Shown in pieces: positions 23,092 through 34,800 of a stretch of 64,000 bases of DNA; positions within the stretch are counted from its first letter, which is position 1; each line of letters starts with the position of its first letter. Where the stretch lies: assembly GCA_030549495.1 (NCBI GenBank), contig JAUIRK010000226.1:163729-227728 (forward strand), written 5' to 3'. Both the position numbers and the translations under genes were made by a program. The notes below the pieces were generated by a model that worked only from the letters and a program-made list of their open reading frames with translations, made no database searches and was not told the origin of the DNA. The DNA comes from Nectonema munidae. Lineage: Eukaryota; Nematomorpha; Nectonematoida; Nectonematidae.

Positions 23092-23527
23092 TATTTGTAA
23101 ACTTTGTAGGTTTTATTTTGATCTGTCAAGTCATGTGCTTCTATATATTAAAATATAAATTGATTCATATATATAATATTTTGCTAAATGTTATTCATAT
23201 ATATATTGTATGCGTAAAAATGTGAAACCTCATGTTACCATATCGCATTGACAGATAAAAAAAGCACATCCAAAATTTAACATGGTAAAATTCAATCACA
23301 TAAAATTCAGCACATTCTAAACAATTTCAATAAAACCGCTTATTTAGATGATTACACGCATGATCAGATTTTTCTCGTTGATAGGCAGCCACAATTATTT
23401 GCAAACAAAGATACAATTGAATTAAAATGAATAATAAGAGGACACTTTAAAACTTTATTAAAATCCAAATGTTTTTTCCATGTATCTAAATCTCTATTTC
23501 AAAGATAAAAAATATAAATTATAAATA
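23092..23527. other. AT-rich spacer
   Basis: No gene or repeat ends recognised between the Tigger right end and the SINE. Confidence 0.4.
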
Positions 23528-23726
23528 GGTTGGTTGGTTGGTTTGGTTGGTTGGTTTGAGATATCAAAGCACTTTCAGCAGTTAAGCTATATGCTCGCAT
23601 TTTGCTTAAGATGGTTAATCACAGTTTTTGTGAATTTGTTTTTAGAGTTGGGAGCCTTGGGGATCGAACCCCTGACCTTCAACTGTTAAGCTGAGAGGTA
23701 CACCCTAACAACCATGAGGCTCCTAA
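23528..23726 (-). mobile_element. tRNA-derived SINE (family 2)
   Basis: On minus the head starts AGGAGCCTCATGGTTG and contains box B (GGGGTTCGATCCCC) and a 3' side AAGGCTCCC that pairs with the GGAGCCT at the start, i.e. a tRNA acceptor stem. The T-stem does not pair in the standard way with a 7-base loop, so it is not a working tRNA. It is followed by about 90 bp of unrelated body and a tail of AACC repeats (23528-23555), which is the simple-repeat tail expected of a SINE. Confidence 0.72.
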
Positions 23727-24264
23727 TTATAAATAGAAGGAAAGAAAGAATATAAAAGCAACTAATCTTTGTAGTATGGGTAAATGAAGAGAAGAGGTGT
23801 AATATGTATCATGGTTTGGATTTTAATGAAGCCTTCAAGTGTCTACTTATTTATTAATTTTAATTAAATTTTTAACATGGAATAATTCGTCAATAATTTA
23901 ATCAATAAATATAAAGATAAAAATTTTTCATTTCTCATCTAGTTCCAAAATAATTCATGGGCAACTGTGTAACATGAAATGCCCTCAAGTTTAAGAACTA
24001 CTAATCTAGATCATAAAAATCAGCAACACTACTATACATTTTTATTAATTATATCTGAAAAAGTTAGTGATCTTACAACTTCAGTGAAGTTTGGAATTGT
24101 TGAATTTGAAAGCAGTTCTATTTATATTCAAATCTATATTTTATACAAGTTAATCACACCTCAAAAATATATATTATATTAACCATTATAACAGTATTTT
24201 TTATTAAAGGTTATATTAGTTAGTTTCATATACATAAAACAAAATAAAAATACCTCATATTTAT
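23727..24264. other. AT-rich spacer
   Basis: No gene or repeat ends recognised. The 67-codon frame at 23979 has no support. Confidence 0.4.
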
Positions 24265-24445
24265 TTTTATAGAAGAAGAAGTTTATTTATCATAGAGTGA
24301 AGATAACAAGGTTTACATACACACATAAAAAATAATATAGATATGGAATATAAAAAAAGATAGAATACGATATGTGATAGGATATTTCGCAAGGCCATAA
24401 AGCCGTTTAAGGAGATATCCTAACTAAAAAACGATATAAAAAAAA
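24265..24445 (-). mobile_element. LINE 3' end fragment
   Basis: On minus this reads a short 3'UTR with TTCGCAAGGCC-like text in complement, ending ATAAATAAACTTCTTCTTC. A short TTC tail after ATAAATAAA is common at the 3' ends of arthropod CR1/Jockey-like LINEs. There is no coding part, as in a strongly 5'-truncated copy. Confidence 0.5.
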
Positions 24446-25004
24446 AGTAAAAGAAAAAAAACGAAATATAAGTTATGAAAATATCATATACAACATAATT
24501 TATTTTTATAGAAAATATTAAAGTCTACAGGAATTTCTTTATAATACAAGGCAAATAGCATAGCCTAGTGGTTGAATCTTAGATACTTGATATTAAATTA
24601 TTTTGTATTAATTTTTTTCTTAGTCGTAAAGATGTCTGCCTTTAGATATTGAAAAATCTCCAACTTTTTTCCTCACTTGTAATATTTATTCATTCATCAA
24701 TCAGATTATAACATATTAATAATGTATTAGTATAAGTCTTCATAAAATGAATAGAATTATAATTAGTAAACTCATTTGAAAAATGGAATAAATTAAAAGA
24801 ATTTAAATTATGAAAATAGCTAACTCAAATTCTTACTTGGGGGCGTAACTAACTTACTACCTTGGGGCCGTTTATAAATGGTATTAACACAACCTCTTCA
24901 AGTTAACTTGAATCAATTCAAGTTAATCTTGCGCTTATTAACAACATATTTTATTGCAGTAGCATATTTTTTCTTAATGTATATGTTTATTTGTATTATT
25001 CATT
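24446..25004. other. AT-rich spacer before HMGCS
   Basis: No gene. A weak tRNA-like phrase (agcctagtggttgaatc, about 24563) lacks a box B partner. Confidence 0.3.
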
Positions 25005-25006
25005 TA

Positions 25007-25583
25007 CAGTAAAATCTGTTTTTAATAACTACCTTGTTTGTCGAGAGAATTTTAGTTCGTTATATCAGGAAGGACATAAAGTAGACAAAACTTTGTAAAT
25101 AAAATATGTTAAATTTTAAATACAAGCACTTTATACTATACATAGTGTAATAAAGATACGCTACACAAATGTAAATCTAAGATATATTCATTCATGCACA
25201 GTCGTCATTTAAACAAAAGTACATGCACTTATTATTAAGTGAACTTAAAAACAAAATGATTACATCTCTTTGTCAAAGTTTATGCTCGATTGGTCTTAAT
25301 ATCTGTTAATTCAACAATTGGATTGAAATAAGGTTCATCAAAACCGTTGTTTAAGCCATAGTCTTTTAAATATGGAAGATCTTCCAACACGTCAATATTT
25401 CCTTTTTCTGGGCCGAGCTTTGGAAATTAGTAGGCTATATCCGAAATTTCATTATAAGTTGAATAATTTTTTCACATGTTCACGCTTTTAATATTCTTCA
25501 ATTTGGTTCAGATATGGCGAATCTCGGTTAAAACGAATTGAAACTAAAGGTCCATACAAATTCTTTATAACCGTGTTTCACTG
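25007..25583. mobile_element. Tigger-like MITE just upstream of HMGCS
   Basis: TA-flanked (25005-25006, 25584-25585) with inverted ends CAGTAAAATCTGTTTTTAAT and, reversed, CAGTGAAACACGGTTATAAA. No transposase is inside. It ends 126 bp before the HMGCS start codon, so it likely overlaps the gene's promoter or first 5'UTR intron. Confidence 0.75.
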
Positions 25584-25709
25584 TACTTTTGTTATCGTGA
25601 TTTAATCAGAAAATGTTTTTACTAAATTTTGATTTATTATCACTGTCATTTTTTAAAAATTATTCTATTATCTTTTCTTGAATTTAGAAATTTGCTTTCT
25701 GTTTCCGTA

Positions 25710-25827
25710 ATGAGCGATTCCTCGCATAGATTCGCTAAAGATGTCGGAATTACCGCAATGGAAATCTATTTTCCTAAACTCTTTGTGGATCAATCTGAAC
25801 TTGAAGTTTTTGACAACGTTTCTGCGG
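25710..25827 (+). CDS. HMGCS1: HMGCS exon 1
   Basis: Codes [20 protein letters not shown] and on to DNVSA, ending in the first base of a Gly codon. The donor is G|GTAAC. This is the KDVGI.A.EIYFP strand of the thiolase fold. Confidence 0.93.
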
Positions 25828-28800
25828 GTAACACTTTTTTGTTAAAATTTTTAAGGATCAAAATTATCAGGGTCGTACAAGATTAAAATTATGGGTGAGT
25901 ATTTTTAATGTTTTTAAGTCAAAATTTCTCGCTCAAGTTCATTTTTTTTTAAAAATCAAAAAAAATCTTTTTTTTCTTCAACTATTAAAATATATTTATG
26001 ATAAAGCAGCTAATGATACGATTGTAATGGAGAAAATGAAAATAAACAATCAATAACTGTAATTCTATCCAAGCTCAGATTACACTGTGAAACAACTCCC
26101 CTGGCGAATCAATTAGCCCTGAAATGGATGGTGCTATAGCGTTAAAGCGTATAAGAAAGGATGGCACGTTGGCGTGTCATTTATTAGTGAAATGGGATTT
26201 TACTCAAGTTTTAGCGAGTAAGGGAATCGAAGCAGTGGCTTCGAAGAATTCAGCGTGAGCTGGTTCTGAGCCACTGTTTGTGCAGATCTTGATGTTAGAC
26301 TGAAGTGGAAAAGGGTCAATGGATGTTGCATATGGGTCAGCCGATCCTAAGTCATAGAAGATTTTCCTATGAAAATGTCCCTAACATTTGTGTGAAGTGA
26401 GAGTCTTCAAATATGATGTGGTTTTTAACGTTCATTACTGCTTTTTGCTAGTGCTATATGTTCTGCTGTTTCTTGCATGTAATGTGGTTATGTTTGTATA
26501 TCATTTATGGTGTTTAGCTCTATGGGCTTCTGGGTCCATCCGATGTAGTACTACTGAACACTTAGGAAAGTATTCAAATGTGCAGAGAGTGAAGATAAGT
26601 TGTCTACGAGAATGAGACACTTTGTAAGAATGCCAAAAAGTTGAGGGGCATCTTACATTCAAGAGGGAATCCAAAATACTTAAAGCCCCTAATTATTATT
26701 GAGGGAAAAAGAGATTATTTCATTTTGTTGGAATGAGACCAAGGTGGTTTCGCTGCTTAGAAAGATTTTTTGCTTCAACTATTTCCTGTTGCGAAATATA
26801 TGTACTCAATTTTTTTACGATTTCGGGGGATTATATATAATACTTGTTTTTATGAATATTTGCTCTTAACTGATAAGCATCAATGTTAAGTTTATGGTCA
26901 ATTTTTATTGTTTATATATTATTAAAATTATTTATAAAAAATTTAAAAAAAAACTATATACCACAATTATATTATAACCTAAGATTGTTTATTTTGAATT
27001 TTATAGATAGTCTATTAATAAAATTATCTATAATATTGGATATTCTGACGAACTTTTCATTATTGCTGATTTAAAATTAGCCCACAGACATTGGCCGAGG
27101 GACAATTGACCCGAAGACTTTAGACGAATGGACATTTTACCTAAAATAAAGATGCAGACAATTTTTACTTCCAATAAGTTTGCAAGCGTATGCCCTATAG
27201 TCTATACAAATCTGAAGCATATTTTTTGTTTCCTTTATTAGTTAACTTTTTAACTAATAAAAACTTAACTTCTACGCAAAAATTTTACAAAATTGGTGAA
27301 ATTTAAAAACTATACTTCCAGCGAAAATATTTTAATTTAATTTGCATATCGAATATACACTAGTTTAAAAAGATCTAAAATTGTTAGGGGGGCGAATAGG
27401 CTTTTCATTTGAAAATGAAGTAGTCTATCAGGCACATTACAGGAATTGATGAAAGGATATTTTATTGATAGAGAAATCAACTGAAAACAAATAACTGAAG
27501 GATGGAGAGTTTTATATGAGTGAATGTAGTCTGAAGGAAAAGAGTCTACTAGACACACTGCGATGTGTATATGAAAAAAATGTGATTGATTCAGAGGCGC
27601 ACATCCTTGAAATTATTGGAGGGGCGGACTTTCAAGCGTCTTCCAAAAGGGACGACAAATTTTTTTGAATTCCTACTCCTCTTTTGTTTATTCTATTTCA
27701 TTCTTAAATAAGCTTATTGTAAACTTTAACCCCCGCCCTATTAAGCTTAACGTCAACAATGAATGAGGACTTATAAATACCTCCTTCTTTCTCCCTTCAA
27801 ATAGATGCACACCATCTCCAAATTATGTGTAGAAAGGGAGTAAAGTTATCAATTAACAATAAAAAAATTGGAAATTTTATTGAATGAAAAAAATCATTCA
27901 TTAATTTTCAGTTGTTCCATTTCTTCTTCCAAAAAAATGAAAAAATATTTCATTGAGAAAAATAAATTTAAAAAAAAACACATCCAAATTACATAATTTT
28001 TCTGAGGTAATTTCTATCAAAAACGTAAAACAGAACTAAAGTTAAAAAATTTGGTATTAGAATTTTTTCATTCTTTTTAGTGTATAAGAATAAGGGTAAG
28101 TCAGTTAGACTCTCAAAAAAGGGTATAAAATAAAAATAAAATTGTGCAAACAAAAATCAAACAATAAATTTAGATTGCATTACTTCATAGCATCATTCAA
28201 AAATAGTTTAAAAGCTAAATTGCTGCAAGCTACAAAAAGTAAAATAACTTTACATTTTGCAATTATTTGCCTTTTATAATAACTTTTAAGGAAAAAAAGT
28301 CTATCAGAAAAAGTAATAGAGCTTCAACAAAAACTAAAAATTTTAGAGCATAACTTAAGTTTTTGAAAACTAATTTGACGTATCCCCTAAAGCATACTCT
28401 ATGGGTGGCATTGCAGGTTGGTTGAGATGATTGACTCAGCACCGAAGCCTATGGATTCGATTCCTCATCGATAACAACTTGTTCATAGTTTGACATAAGC
28501 GTTACATCAGTGCCTTGTCAATGGAAACACACCCATGATACCTTTACCTTACTCTTTACTCAAAATTGGAAAATTTGCTACATAAACATAAGAGAGAAAG
28601 GAGACAAAATAAACTAATAAAGCAATTTTCACTATTTAAAATGAAACTGTCTGTTCTCAGAATAATTTCAAAATAATAGGAGGCATAAAAATGAGATAGT
28701 TTATTTGATATTTTCAAGTTTTTATAAGCAGCAAAAGCCAACGTTTAAGTAGCTAATCCTTATAGGGTGATTTGGTAACTCTTATTTTTTACATTTTGTA

Positions 28801-31800
28801 AGGAATCATAGTATACAAAAAACAGTAGTTTACACTTTTCATAAAATTATTTAAGTCTAAGAACACAAAATCATAAAAAAAAAAACTATTAAATCATAAA
28901 AACCATAGTATACGAGAACAAGAAAATCATTGCGTTTTTTTACTATTTCTTTATATATAAATAAAATTCTGACAACTGTCATAAATAGATCAAGTACATT
29001 TTTAACAACTGAAACATTTTGTTTCGATATTATATTTTTATTATAATAATCAAATTTTCTTAAAAAAAGTCATTTGATTATGTAGTGTTACTTATAAAAT
29101 TTAACAATCGAACATTATAAAAAACACCTCTGCTCAAATATTAAGCAAATAGAGTATTCTTGCTTTTAAACTGAATAGCTAGTTGAAGAATTAAAGTTTT
29201 CAAATGTAACAAACATACTGAAAAAAATTCTTAGCGCGAGTCTAACAATATTCATTGATATAAAATTGTAACGATTGAAAACTATTTTAATTTAACTCTA
29301 AATGCAAATTAGACAGAAGCAGTGGTGTAGCCAAAAAAAAGTTCATGGGGGTGGGGGAGGGGGTACAATTTAAAAACCTAAAAAACGTGAGCAACATTAT
29401 TTATACTTTCCTGATCCTTTCATTGGAAAAATTTTTGAAAACCGATATCGCATAAGGTGCATTGGGGGGGGGGGGGGCACGGCCCCTCCCTCATGCCCCA
29501 GCCTAGCTACGCCACTGGAGAGAAAAGAGCTGAATAAGATGGGAGAGCACAAGAGAAGAAAGCTTGAATGAGAGAAGAGAGCTTTAGTGATTGAGTTTTA
29601 GCAGAGAAAGCGAAAGAAAAACAGAGTAGGAGAAAGAAAGAGAAATAGAATCACTGTGACAGAAGAAGAGGAGAAAATCTAGTGGATCATCAATATGTGT
29701 TTGCTCAAAATACTACAAAGAGGAGCCACTGTGATAAACATAGCTTACTTATTGTGTGCATATTGAAGCAATGGATTATTATTATATAGCTCTCACGCAT
29801 CGTCTTTAAAATATTTTTGATAGGAATTTCAGAGCAGCTTGGCATGATGTTTGACTCGAAAGTCTGCATTCCCTCTTTTATTCTCGTATCTTACATTATC
29901 ATGTATTCGAATGATCATTACATCCTATTATAATGCCATCATCATACTTGTTTTATAAACAAGCAGCAACTCTTACTTATAGAAAATTATTGGGGTAGCT
30001 AAGGTCATTTTCGCCCCCCCGCCCTCCGAATGGATGTGCGCCCCTGATTTTGGTGTTACCCCACTTTGCTGGACTAGTGCATATGCTCTTGAAATTCGAA
30101 TGTATTTTGAAGCAATTTGCGCTATCCTTGAAGACGAAGATACAATGTCCACTTTTCATAATCTAAATTTGAATACAAGGAAAATATACAAGTGGTTTGG
30201 GGCAATTGAGAATGGGTCTGTGTACTGATCGCGAAGACATCAACTCCATCTGTTTAACCGTGGTCCACAAGCTTCTCAAGAACAACTGCATTTCCCCCGA
30301 TTCAATCGGCAGGCTTGACGTCGGCACTGAAACTCTGATCGACAAATCTAAAAGGTATTCCTTCACTTATCACATTTTTTTTTACTTTTGGGAACTTGAT
30401 TTTAAAGCCAGGGACATCTGGTGCTGACACGGAAGGTTTGATATAATCGACTCCCATTCAGATTGTTGAATTGGAGTACTAATTGAAGAAAAACTGTAAT
30501 TTGAGTTTATTAATTTAGAGGAACGTGTTTTTTAAAGTGCGACGATTGATCATTGAAAGATCCTTGATTTGTGTTTTGTAATAAATTGTTTCATCTTATA
30601 TCTTCCGTAACAACACTTCACTTCATAGATATACGCGTCCAATTTTAGACAACAGCTTTGACTAGCTAGCTGTATGAATGCCAGAAATATAGAAAATCTT
30701 AAACACTTTGAAATGGTAATTCTAATACTTCTATAAAATGTAGCACTCGTTTCCGATAAACTTACACACTGAAGGCGTGCTAGCTAAGTCTGATTTTTAA
30801 AAATGGAAGATAATTTTTTAAATCAATAATTTTAGACACATTTCACAAGATACAACTGATTTTTGCTTATTTTGAAAATTATATAAATTTAAAATTTAGC
30901 TAATTTTATTATCCAACTTGTGAATTAACTAAATTCTACATTTGTTTTTAAGCGTCAAATCAGTCCTGATGCAGTTGTTCAAGACAAATACTGACATGGA
31001 AGGGGTGGACAACCTTAATGCCTGTTTTGGAGGAACTGCTGCCCTTTTCAACGCCATAAATTGGGTTGAGTCTTTTTCCTGGAATGGTAACGCCATTTTT
31101 TGCATTCATTTTCATCGAAAAGGCACAATTGCGGCGGTTGTATCGAACTATGAAGAAAGTAGGCTTGATGCGGGATCGAACCCAAGACCTTGAGTTATCG
31201 AAGCCCAGTACCTAACCAACCGTACTGACGCCCCCAATTATGGTCCCCAAAAATAGTTAGTAAGAAGGCTAACTAACTAGCTTATTTACTTATTTGCTAA
31301 TTAGTCAATTAGTTAGTATGACAAGTTAATTACGTCTTGTTTCTCTTACAATGGGTCGTTTGTGACCCTTGAATAATAATTTTCTGTTACTTAGTTATAT
31401 TGAAAATTTATTCAAAATTGAAGGAAGCAAAAATTATAAAGAAAAATTTATTGCCAGATGAATAATTAAATATCATATTAGCCATTCATCTTTGGAAGAC
31501 AAAAAATATAAAAACGATTTAAATTAATTTTAATTTTAACATTGAGTTGAAAGGGAACACAGTTGTTTGGTGCAGGTATTATCATCAGAAGAGAATACGT
31601 TTGGAGCTCAATTCCTTGAAACCCTTTGAATACTGATCACCCATTGTGCCTGAAAGAGTTAAAATAGACGAATGTCATTTCTTCGGGCACTGGTGTTTCT
31701 TTCATGGTCTCCCTAGAATACGCACTATTTTTAGAGAATTCTTGCTCCCAGGCTCTTTAGTATGCTTAGAAATAAGAAACCTGATTGGATCAGAAAACCC

Positions 31801-34800
31801 GATTTGGCGCCATGGAGTTAACTGGTTTAACCTGACATTGATCATTTACATCCTGTATTCCCTCTCAAAATCGTCAAATGGGAGCTTCTTGAGTGAAATT
31901 GACACTACCAGCCACGCCTCTATCACTGCTCATCATTAAGACCATAACTTTCTTGAAAATTCAGATGATTTGGAAGAGTCCTAGCTGAACAGATGATCGA
32001 GCAACTTGCATCAAATGAGTGGCTTCAAGACAGGAAGGCGGGCTTACTAAACCATTCCAGAGATCATTGGCCACTCAAAATATGAGGAGGATTTTAAAGC
32101 TGGATCCACAGATAAAGCCTCCCTCAAAGCTCTATTCTCAACTTTGGGGTACGTGAGTAAGATGAATCCATGTGAGGAGACTCTAGTGTTTGGCTTTCTA
32201 GATTTTTAGTTGAGATAGGAGTGGAAGTTTGATGTGAACGAGCGCTAGTAAATCGCTGAGCTGAATGCCTGCCAGAGATAGTTCCTGTAAAGTCATTGCT
32301 TATTCCAATTTGCTGATAGAAAATAGGGGCTGGTTGGCGCCAGGGGCACTGTGATATAGGTCATTGAGTTTCACGGCATTCACTGCATACATCGAGGTGT
32401 CCTGATATTCATGATATTGTATATTGGAGTTGACCAAGTGTGGATTGAAAGGTATAGAGTCGAAGATTTGATCTTGATTGGCATGAATGAATGGTTGAAG
32501 TGTCTGAAATTAAGGGGAATATTTAGTAGAGGGAACCAAGGTATACATGGCATTGTGGCGTAATTCTTCTACAGCACCTCGATCAAATGCATAATTATCA
32601 TCATCCTTTGGAAAATTCATTGGACTAAAATGTAAGACAATGTGCTGGCCTTAATTGCTATTACTCTATCAGGTCTTGGTCAGCTGGCAATTATGTATTG
32701 TTGACTTGACTATCTAATTTGGTGAGTGGGAGATGTGCTTCCAACAGATTGACTTTACCAATTGATATTCTCAGTACACGTTTTTATAAAAGCATGAAAC
32801 TGTTATCTTTAACAAGGATAAGGCGGTTTGTCTATCGCTTCGCTCGAGACCTAGGATTCTAGGTCCAATAAAAAAATCATTCAATCATTCTATGGCCAGT
32901 TAAAGATCCTTGGTACCCCTATGATTCTAGGTCCTGTTAAAGATCACTGGTACTGCGATTCTAGGTCTTGTTAAAGGTCATTGGTACTCCCGGGATTCTA
33001 GATCCTGTTAAAGATCATTTGTAGCCCCGTGATTCTAGGTCCTGTAAAAGATGCTTGGTACCCCATGATTGTAGGTCCTGAAAGATCATTGGTACCCCCA
33101 TGATTCTAGGTCCTGCTAAAGATCACTGTGATTCTAGGTCCTGTTAAAGATCATCGGTACTCCCGTGATTCTAGATCCTGTTAAAGATCATTTGTAGCCC
33201 CGTGATTCTAGGTCCTGTAAAAGATGCTTGGTACCCCATGATTCTAGGTCCTGCTAAAGATCACTGGTACTGTGATTCTAGATCCTGTTAAAGATCATTT
33301 GTAGCCCCGTGATTCTAGATCCTGTTAAAGATCATTGGTACCCCCGTGATTTTAGGTCCTGTGAAAGATCATTGGTACCCCCGTGATTCTAGGTCTTCTC
33401 AAATATCATTGGTACCGGGATTATAGATCCCGTCAAGGAACCCGTAAAGATCTTTAGTACCCATAAAGATCATTTGTACTCCCATAAATATCATTAGTAT
33501 CTCTAAGAATCGTTTATATCCCTGAAAAAATACTTAGTACATGTAAAGATCAATGATACCCACAAAAATAAGACAATTTAGTAGATAAAATCTATTTTAA
33601 TATAAAATAAAGAAAGGAATTAGCAAATTAGATAATCATTAAAAATAAATTAAAGCAGACAATATAAATAAATGATATTGTATCTTGAAATTATTATATA
33701 TTAGATTAGATAAATATAAATATTTCATTATGTTTTATTTTTCTCTGTATTTAGCTGATTAGAATTGATGGAAAGATATCCTTCTAATAAAGTTGTTTCT
33801 TGTTTGAATTTATAATCTCTATAAATTTTTTATTGAAAATATACTTTATTCCTCCACTCAAATTTTTCTTGCTCCAATTTTTAAAGCAAGATTGAAAATA
33901 TTTGATTCAGGGTAAACCTACTACCGAGAACTAATAATTTTCCCGTAAAACAAAAATTCAGGAACACCATTTCAAACTGATCATAATTCTTCGTAATTTC
34001 TCTTATTAAGGAAAATACGCTTTAGTGGTCTGTGCAGATATCGCTGTATATGCTTCTGGTCCAGCTAGACCTACTGGTGGTGCAGGAGCAATGGCCATTC
34101 TCATCAACTCAAATGCACCTCTTGTTATTGAAACAGGTTTCCTTTATCTTCTCTCTCTCTCCTCAAATCCTGCTTGGCTAAAAAATTTAGCTGTTCTTGA
34201 TAACCCCCGCAAAGGAAATAAAATTGTTACCCTTAGGTAGTGGATTTGTTCACAAAATTGGAGGGGGGGGGGTGCACTAAAATGCAAATAGGATCTTTTA
34301 GAGTGGAACTGTTGAAAATGTTTATTCATCAAATCGAAGTATATCTATAATAAAAACATTTAATAATGCGTAAAACTTTATTAAAAATTTTCTCAAGATT
34401 TTAGAGAAAAAAAAGATTACAGATCTTTTTAGAACTTTTAATTATTTATATGGAAAAGACGTAAATGATTATCAAAAATGGACTGATCTTAGATCAAATT
34501 AAGATCACAATTTTCACTCATCAAACCAAAAAAATGATCGTTGGAAAAAATCTAAATATTTCAATTAATGATGATATTTGGACGTCGGTCGCATTGTCGT
34601 TAGATTTCAGGGATTTCATTTGAAGGATCTCGGGTTAGGGTTAGGTATCCTGTCAAGAGATACACCAAGACTTTTTGACACACCATGATTATTGATAATA
34701 AGCAGTGGGTTTCACTTGAATTGGTGCTGGTGTTTAAGAAGAATACTCATTTATGTACATCATGCAATATAAAATTTCATTTTATCTTTTTTTAAGGAAA

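Larger units (their letters stand above)
27592..30046. mobile_element. Probable decayed hAT element (2.45 kb) in HMGCS intron 1
   Basis: The ends CAGAGGCGCACATCC (27592) and, reversed, CAGGGGCGCACATCC (30046) match at 14 of 15 positions and are in inverted orientation. Next to each lies a G-rich subterminal block. Flanking octamers do not match well, and no transposase is readable inside. Alternatively these are two separate MITE remnants. A SINE (28404) and a MITE (29320-29517) lie within it. Confidence 0.45.

Noticed and set aside
23641-23722. Possible functional tRNA gene
   Set aside because: The acceptor stem pairs but the T-arm does not with a 7-base loop, and a SINE body and AACC tail follow.
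31140-31240. tRNA gene on minus
   Set aside because: Has box A/B but no full cloverleaf, and the same head plus body recurs at 54930: a SINE.
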